5,140 bases of DNA from Firm-04 sp003446315 (GCA_946530355.1 CAMNAB010000171.1:1-5140); one strand, 5' to 3'. Shown: positions 1 to 5,140, counted from the stretch's first letter. Translations and numbers: made by a program. Notes: generated by a model not told the origin, from the sequence alone.

Positions 1-166
1 AGAAAGCTCTCGTCAGCAAGCTGCCGAATCAAAACTTTTATTTCGGCTTCGCCGCCCAGCCCTCTGCGAAACGCTCCTGCCGAATCCGTTCACCCGGACA
101 CGGGAGCTGTCGGGCAGGAAGCCGTGTGCTTGCTGTCGTTTTCAAAATGCACAGGCGATATCACGC
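1..166. other. left-edge stretch with no supported gene
   Basis: All three plus frames stay open for most of this stretch, but none gives a recognisable protein. They have no start with a ribosome binding site, and one frame ends inside the terminator hairpin at 170-207. On the minus strand, one frame from about position 89 to the edge reads as a plausible helix-forming tail (ending ...IRQLADESF), but it has no ATG or convincing ribosome binding site, so I do not call it a gene. The stretch contains a 10-bp direct repeat (CTGCCGAATC at 21-30 and 77-86) and a GC-rich quasi-palindrome at 75-119. Most likely it is intergenic sequence downstream of the citrate synthase terminator, or the edge of an unseen gene. 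Confidence 0.4.
75..119. repeat. GC-rich quasi-palindrome (possible hairpin)
   Basis: TCCTGCCGA at 75-83 pairs with 110-119 with one bulged G at 112. Inside it CCCG (93-96) pairs with CGGG (101-104) around a GACA loop. A 9-nt and a 5-nt unpaired segment lie between the two helices. No T-tract follows on either strand, so it is not a standard terminator. It could be an intergenic structural repeat or chance; its function is unknown. Confidence 0.3.
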
Positions 167-207
167 AAAAAAGCCGGAAATCTTCTGAAAAGAGGATCTC
201 CGGCTTT
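167..207 (-). terminator. rho-independent terminator of citrate synthase
   Basis: On the minus strand a 17-bp stem (170-186 with 191-207, broken by one A-C mismatch and including one G-T pair) closes a 4-nt loop and ends in GCCGGCTTTTTT-like sequence. The T-run lies at 172-167. It sits 43 nt after the citrate synthase stop codon, in the right orientation to end that transcript. The plus strand has only three Ts after the stem, so termination is expected mainly for minus-strand transcription. Confidence 0.9.
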
Positions 208-250
208 GGGTTACAAAAACAGAAAGAGAACCGAAAAATATCGGCGTGTA

Positions 251-1633
251 TCAGAATTCCGGCATTGAGGTGCGCTCTGCAATGGGCGTGTACTGTTCCC
301 ACGATTTGACAGCGCGGTATGCAGGACGAATGATCTTGCTCGCGCCAAGCAGCTCTTCCAGACGGTGTGCTGACCAGCCCGCAATTCTTGCGATGGCGAA
401 AATCGGCGTGAACAGCTCATTCGGCAGACGCAGCATCCGGTAAACCAAGCCTGAATAAAAATCAACATTGGCGCACACACCCTTATAGATCCGGCGTTCC
501 TCTGCGATGACCTGCGGTGCAAGCCGTTCGACCAGTTCATAAAGCGCATATTCTTCATGGCAGTTCTTTTCGTTTGCAAGCTGCTCCGCAAATCCGCGCA
601 GGATCGTTGCACGCGGATCGCTCTGCGAATAAACCGCATGTCCCATACCGTAAATCAAGCCGGCATGGTCAAACGCATCTTTATGCAGCAAACGGCGCAG
701 ATAATCGCCCACTTCTTCTTCATCTTTCCAGTCGTGCACGCGCTCTTTCATATCGTCAAACATCTGCACGACCTTGATATTTGCGCCGCCGTGCTTCGGC
801 CCCTTCAGCGAGCCGAGTGCCGCTGCCATCGCAGAATATGTATCGGTGCCGGATGACGACACAACATGCACCGTGAAGCTCGAATTGTTGCCGCCGCCGT
901 GCTCTGCATGCAGCACCAGTGCAAGATCCAGCAGTTTGGCTTCAAGCTGCGTATATTTCTGATCTGCACGCAGCAGACTCAGCAGATTCTCCGCAGGGGA
1001 GAGCGCCGGATCCGGCTGGTGCAGGAATAAACTCTGGTCATTCTTATAATAACGGTATGCCTGATAGCCGTATACCGCAATGGACGGAAACTGGGCGATG
1101 AGCTGGATGCACTGCCGCAGGACATTCGGGATCGAAGTGTCATTCGGATTGTGGTCATATGAATACAAAGCAAGCACGCTCTTTGCAAGCGTATTCATCA
1201 TGTCCTCACTCGGCGATTTCATAATGACATCGCGGGTGAAAGAGGACGGCAATGTCCGGCAGCTCCGCATCAGGGTGCTGAATTCCGCAAGCTGCTCCGT
1301 CGTCGGAAGTTCTCCGAACAGCAGCAGATAGACCGTTTCCTCATAGCCGAAACGGTTTTCCGACATGAATCCGTTTACAAGATCTTCAATATGATATCCG
1401 CGGAACAGAAGCTGCCCTTTTCCGGGCTGTGTTTCGCCGTCTACCTGTGTGCCGGGGATGATCTCGCTGATATTCGTCAGACCCGCGCAGACTCCTTTTC
1501 CGTTGATGTCCCGCAGTCCGCGTTTGACATCGTATTTTGTGTACAGCTCCGGATCAATCTCATAATTCGCACGGCAAAGCTGGGACAGTTCCTCGATCTT
1601 CGTTTGTTTTGTATATCGGTTCCATTCACCCAT
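251..1633 (-). CDS. citrate synthase (type I/si family)
   Basis: This 460-residue protein condenses oxaloacetate and acetyl-CoA to citrate in the cytoplasm, the entry step of the TCA cycle and the route to 2-oxoglutarate and glutamate. The family's active-site set is visible with the spacing known from pig citrate synthase. The substrate-binding His is at 245 (HAEHGGGNN), the catalytic His at 281 (KHGGAN), the second His at 332 (GMGHAV) with Arg341 (DPR) nine residues on, and the catalytic Asp at 391 (ANVDFYSG). Arg416 and Arg436 match the oxaloacetate- and CoA-side arginines. The first 50 residues form an extra N-terminal segment of the kind seen in long clostridial homologues. The ATG start is supported by AAGGAG eight bases upstream. 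It has its own promoter, a long leader and a terminator. A 2-methylcitrate synthase activity cannot be excluded from sequence, because the two enzymes share the fold; no prp genes are present here. Confidence 0.95.
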   Translation of the reverse strand: MGEWNRYTKQTKIEELSQLCRANYEIDPELYTKYDVKRGLRDINGKGVCAGLTNISEIIPGTQVDGETQPGKGQLLFRGYHIEDLVNGFMSENRFGYEETVYLLLFGELPTTEQLAEFSTLMRSCRTLPSSFTRDVIMKSPSEDMMNTLAKSVLALYSYDHNPNDTSIPNVLRQCIQLIAQFPSIAVYGYQAYRYYKNDQSLFLHQPDPALSPAENLLSLLRADQKYTQLEAKLLDLALVLHAEHGGGNNSSFTVHVVSSSGTDTYSAMAAALGSLKGPKHGGANIKVVQMFDDMKERVHDWKDEEEVGDYLRRLLHKDAFDHAGLIYGMGHAVYSQSDPRATILRGFAEQLANEKNCHEEYALYELVERLAPQVIAEERRIYKGVCANVDFYSGLVYRMLRLPNELFTPIFAIARIAGWSAHRLEELLGASKIIRPAYRAVKSWEQYTPIAERTSMPEF

Positions 1634-1709
1634 TTTGCATTCTCCTTTCCTTGAACATCATACAGAAGTGTTGTATCGGTGCAGGTCGTATGACAAGTCA
1701 CGCAGGAAT

Positions 1710-1748
1710 ACACACGGCAGGCGCTTTTCTGCGTTCCCTGCCGTATAT
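1710..1748 (-). promoter_or_regulatory. hairpin in the citrate synthase mRNA leader
   Basis: The predicted leader (about 1777 to 1634) contains a continuous 12-bp stem, 1748-1737 with 1721-1710, counting two G-U pairs. Above it are a GAA bulge, a 3-bp CGC/GCG helix and an AGAAAA loop. No T-run follows, so it is not a terminator by itself. It ends about 76 nt before the start codon and does not cover the ribosome binding site. It may stabilise the mRNA or serve as a protein- or RNA-binding site. It does not match a riboswitch class I recognise. Confidence 0.45.
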
Positions 1749-1783
1749 CCTCTGAGTAATATTCGAAATATATTATAAAATAT

Positions 1784-1812
1784 AGTATACCATATTTTTG
1801 CGGCTGTGTCAA
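1784..1812 (-). promoter_or_regulatory. strong sigma-A promoter of citrate synthase
   Basis: On the minus strand there is a perfect -35 box TTGACA (1812-1807), a 17-bp spacer and a -10 box TATACT (1789-1784) preceded by TGG, an extended -10 motif. Transcription should start near 1777, giving a leader of about 144 nt. This is the best-matching promoter in the window and implies strong basal expression unless repressed. Surrounding sequence is very AT-rich (1755-1800). Confidence 0.88.
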
Positions 1813-1856
1813 GCTGGATTTGATATTATTCATGATTTTTGTGCAAATCGTTTCAA

Positions 1857-1884
1857 TTGCCCAATACAGGTTGCCGAATACAGG
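1857..1884. repeat. abutting pair of 14-bp direct repeats
   Basis: TTGCCCAATACAGG (1857-1870) is followed with no gap by TTGCCGAATACAGG (1871-1884), 13 of 14 positions identical. The pair begins 9 bp beyond the sigF stop codon and lies about 80-107 bp upstream of the predicted citrate synthase transcription start. The position fits a tandem operator for a regulator of that gene, but the motif matches no site I recognise. A simple local duplication is the alternative. Confidence 0.7.
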
Positions 1885-1892
1885 ATGGATAA

Positions 1893-2555
1893 TCATTTCA
1901 GAAGTTCGCTGCGCAAAAACAACAGGATCTTTTTCTCCCTGCGCGATACCTGCACCTGTGTCATGCCAAGCTGTTTTGCGGCTGCGGTCTGCGTCATGTT
2001 CTCCATATAGCGCAGACGGATGAGCTTCTGATCCTGTGCACTGAGCAGTCCCAGCACCTGATGCAGCGCCATATGCTCCTGCAATGCGTGCTCCGGCGAC
2101 GGCACCGGGATCTCCAGCGGCGATTCGCCGTCTTCTGTGTCTGCCGTCAGGGACAGCGCCGGCTGTGATGCGCACAGTACTTCTGCCGCTTCTGCTTCCG
2201 TGATTTCCAGCGCTTCTGCGATCTGCCGGACAGTCGGTTCTCTGCCGTTTTCCTGCCGGAGTCTCTCTGCGGCGCGTTTTGCCTGTAACGATAACTCCTG
2301 AAGCCGCCTGCCGATGTGCACCGTGCTCCCGCTGCGGAATAATCGCTTGATCTCACCGATGATGACCGGTACGGCATAGGTCGAAAAGCAGACCCCGCGC
2401 TCCGGATCAAACCCGTTTGCGGCTTTTACCAATCCCATGCAGCCCGCTGAATACAGCTCCTCATATTCGATCCCGCGCTCCCGGAACCGGTTCGCACATA
2501 AATGCACAAGCCCCAGATGTTCCTCAGCGTTCGGCTGCTTCGTCTTCTGTTCCAT
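1893..2555 (-). CDS. sigF: sporulation sigma factor sigma-F
   Basis: This sigma-70 family factor directs the first forespore-specific transcription after asymmetric division. It is held inactive by SpoIIAB, whose gene lies just upstream. Visible parts of the 220-residue product are region 2.2 (about 31-50, ELYSAGCMGLVKAANGFD), regions 2.3-2.4 (57-74, FSTYAVPVIIGEIKRLFR), region 3 (about 85-130) and region 4 with its helix-turn-helix (about 177-213, ending TQVQVSRREKKIL). The VPMIIGEI-like and QVQVSR.EKKIL stretches are typical of the SigF/SigG group; identity as sigma-F rests mainly on the operon. The start is the ATG at 2555, inside spoIIAB (32-nt overlap), with only a weak ribosome binding site (AAAGAAG), so translation is probably coupled. 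The earlier in-frame start at 2678 would add residues with no sigma-factor character. The protein is about 35 residues shorter than B. subtilis SigF (255) and lacks the N-terminal region 1.2-like segment. Confidence 0.93.
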   Translation of the reverse strand: MEQKTKQPNAEEHLGLVHLCANRFRERGIEYEELYSAGCMGLVKAANGFDPERGVCFSTYAVPVIIGEIKRLFRSGSTVHIGRRLQELSLQAKRAAERLRQENGREPTVRQIAEALEITEAEAAEVLCASQPALSLTADTEDGESPLEIPVPSPEHALQEHMALHQVLGLLSAQDQKLIRLRYMENMTQTAAAKQLGMTQVQVSRREKKILLFLRSELLK

Positions 2556-2982
2556 GCCGCATCTTCTTTCGCATTGTGACGGTTGTCCCTTTGCCCGGTT
2601 TGCTCGTGACCTGTAACCGATCCGTGAAGCTCTGCATGACCGTGAACCCAAGCCCTGCTCGTTCTTCTGCCGGCGCACTCGAATATAACGGCTCCATCGC
2701 CTGCGCGATATCCGGTATGCCGCAGCCTTTGTCTGAGATCCGGATGTAGATCACATGCCCCGGCAGTAAACGAACCGTCATGGATACAGTGCCGTCGGTT
2801 CTGCCGCGGTAAGCATGGACAATGCTGTTTGTGACCGCTTCCGATACCGCTGTGCGCAGATCTGCCAGCTCCTCTACCGTCGGATCAAGCTGCGCTGCAA
2901 ATGCACAGACCATCGTCCGCGCAAAGCCTTCGTTCTCCGACCGCGCCGGAAATGTACATCTTAATTCATTGAGCGTATTCAT
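2524..2982 (-). CDS. spoIIAB: anti-sigma-F factor and serine kinase SpoIIAB
   Basis: SpoIIAB binds and inhibits sigma-F, and as a GHKL-fold protein kinase it phosphorylates SpoIIAA on serine. The 152-residue product (146 in B. subtilis) aligns along its length with the family. It has the N-terminal SENEGFAR segment (15-22), the AQLDPT segment (30-35), the N-box SEAVTN with Glu48 and Asn52, the G1 box Asp84-Gly88 (DKGCG) for nucleotide binding, the G2 box RAGLGF (108-113) and the GTT motif at 132-134. The ATG at 2982 has AAAGGA eight bases upstream and matches the family's N-terminus; the earlier in-frame ATG at 3021 would lie inside spoIIAA. It overlaps spoIIAA by 17 nt and sigF by 32 nt, fitting the tight co-translation expected of a stoichiometric regulatory module. 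Confidence 0.95.
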   Translation of the reverse strand: MNTLNELRCTFPARSENEGFARTMVCAFAAQLDPTVEELADLRTAVSEAVTNSIVHAYRGRTDGTVSMTVRLLPGHVIYIRISDKGCGIPDIAQAMEPLYSSAPAEERAGLGFTVMQSFTDRLQVTSKPGKGTTVTMRKKMRHGTEDEAAER

Positions 2983-3325
2983 GTTCCGATTCCTTTCCTT
3001 CCTCCGGTTGCTGCCGGACATGCGTCCGGATCACGGCGAGCTTGTCTGCGCCGGAGATCCGCAGCACCTTCCGAATGTGCGCCGGCGGATTGTGGATCTC
3101 CAGTGTGCCGCCGTATTCTTCCATCAGGCGTGATCGCCCCATAATTAACCCGATCCCCGAACTGTCCATGAATTCGACCTGCCCGAAATCCAGTACCACG
3201 ACCGGCGGAAGCTGATCCCTGACTGCAAAGTCGATCTCCTCCCGCAGCTCCTTTGCATGATGATGATCCAGATCGCCGCTGAGATAGACTGTGAGTTTCC
3301 GCGGCTCTTGTTTGATCTCTGCCAT
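2966..3325 (-). CDS. spoIIAA: anti-sigma-F factor antagonist SpoIIAA
   Basis: SpoIIAA is the STAS-domain anti-anti-sigma factor. When dephosphorylated (by SpoIIE, not in this window) it captures SpoIIAB and frees sigma-F. The 119-residue product (117 in B. subtilis) carries the GDLDHHHA motif (17-24) and the phosphorylation-site motif FMDSSGIG (52-59), with Ser55 matching the phosphorylated Ser58 of B. subtilis. The ATG at 3325 is chosen because AAGGAG lies eight bases upstream. The alternative ATG at 3352 has no ribosome binding site and coincides with the predicted transcription start. The last 15 or so residues are acidic and polar, and not conserved as far as I can judge. It is the first gene of the operon. 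Confidence 0.95.
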   Translation of the reverse strand: MAEIKQEPRKLTVYLSGDLDHHHAKELREEIDFAVRDQLPPVVVLDFGQVEFMDSSGIGLIMGRSRLMEEYGGTLEIHNPPAHIRKVLRISGADKLAVIRTHVRQQPEEGKESEHEYAQ

Positions 3326-3333
3326 TTCATTCG

Positions 3334-3339
3334 CTCCTT
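3334..3339 (-). promoter_or_regulatory. ribosome binding site deciding the spoIIAA start
   Basis: AAGGAG on the minus strand lies eight bases before the ATG at 3325. It fixes the start at MAEIK and rules out the longer reading from 3352. Confidence 0.85.
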
Positions 3340-3358
3340 CCTTCTCTGGCATATCCCT

Positions 3359-3392
3359 ATTATATCGCAGCAGCAGCGAAAAATATGTCGAA
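3359..3392 (-). promoter_or_regulatory. spoIIA operon promoter, Spo0A-dependent sigma-A type
   Basis: The minus strand has a perfect -10 box TATAAT (3364-3359), which places the start at an A near 3352, 27 nt before the spoIIAA ATG. At the normal 17-bp distance the hexamer is poor (CATATT). The good -35 match TCGACA (5 of 6) lies at 3391-3386 with a 21-bp spacer, and it is part of an exact Spo0A box. In B. subtilis, long spacers plus a Spo0A box over the -35 are the hallmark of the spoIIG and spoIIE promoters. I found no good sigma-H promoter (AGGAWWW and GAAT) in this interval. The spacer holds a quasi-palindrome, TCGCAGCAGCAGCGA (3365-3379). Confidence 0.6.
3386..3392 (+). promoter_or_regulatory. 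Spo0A-binding box (0A box)
   Basis: TGTCGAA matches the TGNCGAA 0A-box core at all seven positions. It covers about -34 to -40 of the predicted spoIIA transcript and about -51 to -57 of guaA. A weaker 6-of-7 match on the minus strand (TTCCGAA, 3425-3419) lies in the guaA promoter spacer. A seven-base match can arise by chance, so the call leans on its position over the -35 of a sporulation operon. Confidence 0.6.
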
Positions 3393-3407
3393 TGCGGGCG
3401 TTCCCTG

Positions 3408-3436
3408 TTGCTTTTTTCTTCGGAATGTGCTATAAT
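3408..3436 (+). promoter_or_regulatory. sigma-A promoter of guaA
   Basis: TTGCTT (3408-3413), a 17-bp spacer and a perfect TATAAT (3431-3436) preceded by TG at 3428-3429 (extended -10). The start should fall near 3443, leaving a leader of about 32 nt. That is too short for a purine riboswitch or an attenuator, so control, if any, would act at initiation. The guaA ribosome binding site AAAGGGAG (3460-3467) follows, seven bases before the ATG. Confidence 0.85.
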
Positions 3437-3474
3437 AGAAAAGCAAATTTTTTGGTTTGAAAGGGAGAATCAGC

Positions 3475-5028
3475 ATGGCGAATCAGCTCTGCATTGTGCT
3501 TGATTTCGGCGGACAGTATAATCAATTGATCGCAAGACGTGTGCGTGAGTGCGGCGTGTATTGCGAGATCATGCGATATGATACCCCGCTGGAAACCATC
3601 CAGGCACGCAATCCTGCCGGTGTCATCTTTACCGGCGGCCCGAACAGCGTTTATGATCCGACATCACCGCATATCGCAAAAGAATACTTTGACCTCGGCA
3701 TTCCGACGCTCGGCATCTGCTACGGATGTCAGCTCATGGCGTATACACTCGGCGGCGCCGTCGAAAGCTGTGTCAAATCGGAATACGGCAAAATTGATGT
3801 CACCCACCACGGTGACAGTTTGCTGTTTGCGGATGTGCCGGAAACCAGTACCGTCTGGATGAGCCATACCGATTTCGTCAGCAAGCTGCCGGAAGGCTTC
3901 CGCGTCACCGCAGCCTCTGCGGATTGTCCGTGTGCCGCTTTTGAGTGCGCCGACCGTAAACTCTATGCCGTGCAGTTCCATCCGGAAGTCACACACTCGC
4001 AATACGGAAAAGAGGTGCTCCGGCATTTCCTCTTTGATGTCTGCGGATTCGTCGGCGACTGGGTCATGGATGATTTCATTGACGCTACAGTGCAGAAACT
4101 GCGCGATACCATCGGGGAGAAAAAGGTGATCCTCGGTCTTTCCGGCGGTGTGGATTCTTCCGTCGCTGCGGCGCTCCTCAGCAAAGCTGTCGGCAGGCAG
4201 CTTACCTGCGTCTTCGTCGATCAGGGTCTGATGCGGAAGGATGAGGGCGATTTTGTCGAGAAAACCTTTACCAGCCTGTTCGATATGAATTTCGTGCGCG
4301 TGAATTGTCAGCAGCATTTCCTCGAAAAACTCAAGGGCGTTTCCGATCCTGAACAAAAACGCAAGATCATCGGAACGGAATTCTATAATGTCTTTTGGGA
4401 TAAAGTGCGCGAAACCGGTGCGGACGGCTTCTTTGCACAGGGCACAATCTATCCCGACCGCATCGAAAGCGGCAGAGGCAATCAGGCAGGGCAGGGCAGT
4501 ACCGCTGTCATTAAAACACATCATAATATGGTGAAAATGCCAGACGATATCCGGTTTGCCGGTCTTGTGGAGCCGCTTGCCGATCTCTTTAAGGATGAAG
4601 TCCGCGCTGTCGGTGAAAAGCTCGGCATCCCGCATGAACTCGTCTGGCGGCAGCCGTTCCCCGGCCCCGGTCTCGGTGTCCGGATCCTCGGGGAGATCAC
4701 TGAGGAGAAGATCCGCGTGCTGCAGGATGCGGATGCCGTCTTCCGGGATGAGATCCGGAAAAGCGGGCTGGAACAGGATCTGAAACAGTTCTTTGCTGTG
4801 CTGCCCGGTGTCAAAACCGTCGGCGTGATGGGCGATCACCGCACTTATGACTACCTCATCGCCATCCGTGCCGTCACGACAGATGACTTTATGACCGCCG
4901 ATTGGGCGCGGATCCCTTACGATGTGCTCGCAAATGTCTCCAATCGCCTTTGCAATGAAGTTGCACATGTCAATCGCGTCGTCTATGATATTACTTCGAA
5001 ACCGCCCGGAACGGTGGAGTGGGAGTAA
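3475..5028 (+). CDS. guaA: GMP synthase (glutamine-hydrolysing)
   Basis: This enzyme converts XMP, ATP and glutamine to GMP, the last step of de novo guanine nucleotide synthesis, in the cytoplasm. The 517-residue protein is a full-length two-domain enzyme. The class I glutamine amidotransferase domain (about 3-195) has its nucleophile Cys82 in GICYGCQ and His169/Glu171 in FHPEV. The ATP-pyrophosphatase domain (about 200-390) has the P-loop SGGVDSS at 223-229. The C-terminal dimerisation domain carries RQPFPGPGLGVR (392-403) and ends in the family's KPPGTVEWE. The ATG at 3475 is preceded by AAAGGGAG at seven bases; a TTG at 3457 would start before the ribosome binding site and add six non-family residues. 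It is divergent from spoIIA and monocistronic as far as visible. The opposite strand has a 434-codon open frame, a codon-bias artefact. Confidence 0.98.
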   Translation: MANQLCIVLDFGGQYNQLIARRVRECGVYCEIMRYDTPLETIQARNPAGVIFTGGPNSVYDPTSPHIAKEYFDLGIPTLGICYGCQLMAYTLGGAVESCVKSEYGKIDVTHHGDSLLFADVPETSTVWMSHTDFVSKLPEGFRVTAASADCPCAAFECADRKLYAVQFHPEVTHSQYGKEVLRHFLFDVCGFVGDWVMDDFIDATVQKLRDTIGEKKVILGLSGGVDSSVAAALLSKAVGRQLTCVFVDQGLMRKDEGDFVEKTFTSLFDMNFVRVNCQQHFLEKLKGVSDPEQKRKIIGTEFYNVFWDKVRETGADGFFAQGTIYPDRIESGRGNQAGQGSTAVIKTHHNMVKMPDDIRFAGLVEPLADLFKDEVRAVGEKLGIPHELVWRQPFPGPGLGVRILGEITEEKIRVLQDADAVFRDEIRKSGLEQDLKQFFAVLPGVKTVGVMGDHRTYDYLIAIRAVTTDDFMTADWARIPYDVLANVSNRLCNEVAHVNRVVYDITSKPPGTVEWE

Positions 5029-5050
5029 CCAGAATCAAAACCCAATATCC

Positions 5051-5088
5051 AAAAAAAGCGAACTGCTCTTTTGAAGAACAGTTCGCTT
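5051..5088 (-). terminator. terminator after guaA, best oriented for a convergent gene
   Basis: AAGCGAACTG (5056-5065) pairs perfectly with CAGTTCGCTT (5079-5088). Inside are a C-A mismatch, four more pairs and a TTG loop. Read on the minus strand the stem is followed by seven Ts (5057-5051), a classic terminator for a transcript entering from beyond the right edge. Read on the plus strand it is followed only by CTGCTTGT, so it may end guaA weakly or only protect its 3' end. Confidence 0.8.
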
Positions 5089-5140
5089 CTGCTTGTAGAT
5101 AAAGTTCGATGTTCTGATTTAGAATCACACAAGAGAGGTA
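5089..5140. other. right-edge stretch, no gene called
   Basis: No coding region can be supported in these 52 bases. A minus-strand gene could end here: one frame has TGA at 5127-5125 and TAA just after it. The last bases, AAGAGAGGTA (5131-5140), resemble a ribosome binding site for a plus-strand gene starting just outside. The window does not decide between these. Confidence 0.3.

Noticed and set aside
1623..1655. Short upstream frame (10 codons) over the citrate synthase ribosome binding site
   Set aside because: ATG is present and its stop overlaps the citrate synthase start, but it has no ribosome binding site of its own and could easily be chance.
1477..2175. 232-codon minus-strand frame bridging the citrate synthase start, its leader and the sigF 3' end
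   Set aside because: It runs through the citrate synthase promoter and start and out of frame through sigF; its translation is compositionally odd and matches nothing.
2556..2678. Longer sigF starting at 2678
   Set aside because: The added residues are the shifted reading of spoIIAB, rich in Arg and Ser, and do not resemble a sigma-factor N-terminus.
3326..3352. Longer spoIIAA starting at 3352
   Set aside because: There is no ribosome binding site, the ATG overlaps the predicted transcription start, and a good AAGGAG serves the ATG at 3325.
3457..3474. TTG start for guaA at 3457
   Set aside because: It would begin ahead of the AAAGGGAG site and adds six residues absent from the family; the ATG at 3475 fits better.
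3437..3474. Purine riboswitch ahead of guaA
   Set aside because: The predicted leader is only about 32 nt and shows no paired helix or conserved core.
3326..3474. Sigma-H promoter for spoIIA
   Set aside because: The closest -35-like string (ACAGGGAAC on the minus strand) is not followed by a GAAT-type -10 at 11-12 bp.
3664..4968. 434-codon open frame antisense to guaA
   Set aside because: It lies wholly within the well-matched guaA gene on the other strand, has no ribosome binding site or promoter and no recognisable domain. Such frames are a common by-product of codon bias in guaA.

Overview
The window reads as chromosomal core sequence from a spore-forming, moderately GC-rich member of the Clostridia (Bacillota). 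A Ruminococcaceae/Oscillospiraceae-like host is my guess from gene style and base composition, not something the sequence proves. The evidence for a spore former is a complete spoIIAA-spoIIAB-sigF operon with its key residues intact. Ribosome binding sites are of the AAGGAG type and promoters are of the sigma-A type. I see no mobile element, CRISPR array, tRNA or rRNA.

Layout from left to right. Positions 1-166 hold no gene I can support, only short repeats and a quasi-palindrome. A rho-independent terminator (167-207, minus strand) closes the citrate synthase gene (251-1633, minus). That gene has a strong sigma-A promoter (1784-1812) and a leader of about 144 nt containing a 12-bp hairpin. 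Upstream of the promoter lies an abutting pair of 14-bp direct repeats (1857-1884). Next comes the sporulation operon on the minus strand, with all three genes overlapping: sigF (1893-2555), spoIIAB (2524-2982) and spoIIAA (2966-3325). A 149-bp divergent intergenic region (3326-3474) then separates it from guaA, GMP synthase (3475-5028, plus). A hairpin with a minus-strand T-tract (5051-5088) lies just after guaA and probably ends a convergent gene beyond the right edge.

How the parts work together. SpoIIAA (anti-anti-sigma), SpoIIAB (anti-sigma kinase) and sigma-F form the partner-switching module that turns on forespore transcription. The most interesting regulatory feature is the spoIIAA promoter. 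It has a perfect -10 box, but its only good -35 element lies 21 bp away and coincides with an exact Spo0A-box heptamer. This arrangement resembles the B. subtilis spoIIG/spoIIE promoters rather than the sigma-H promoter of B. subtilis spoIIA. The operon is flanked by two metabolic genes, guaA (GTP supply) and citrate synthase (TCA entry). Both pathways are known to influence sporulation in Bacillus, but any functional link here is inference. The genes themselves are ordinary; I found no convincing undescribed system, and the points worth a second look are regulatory.
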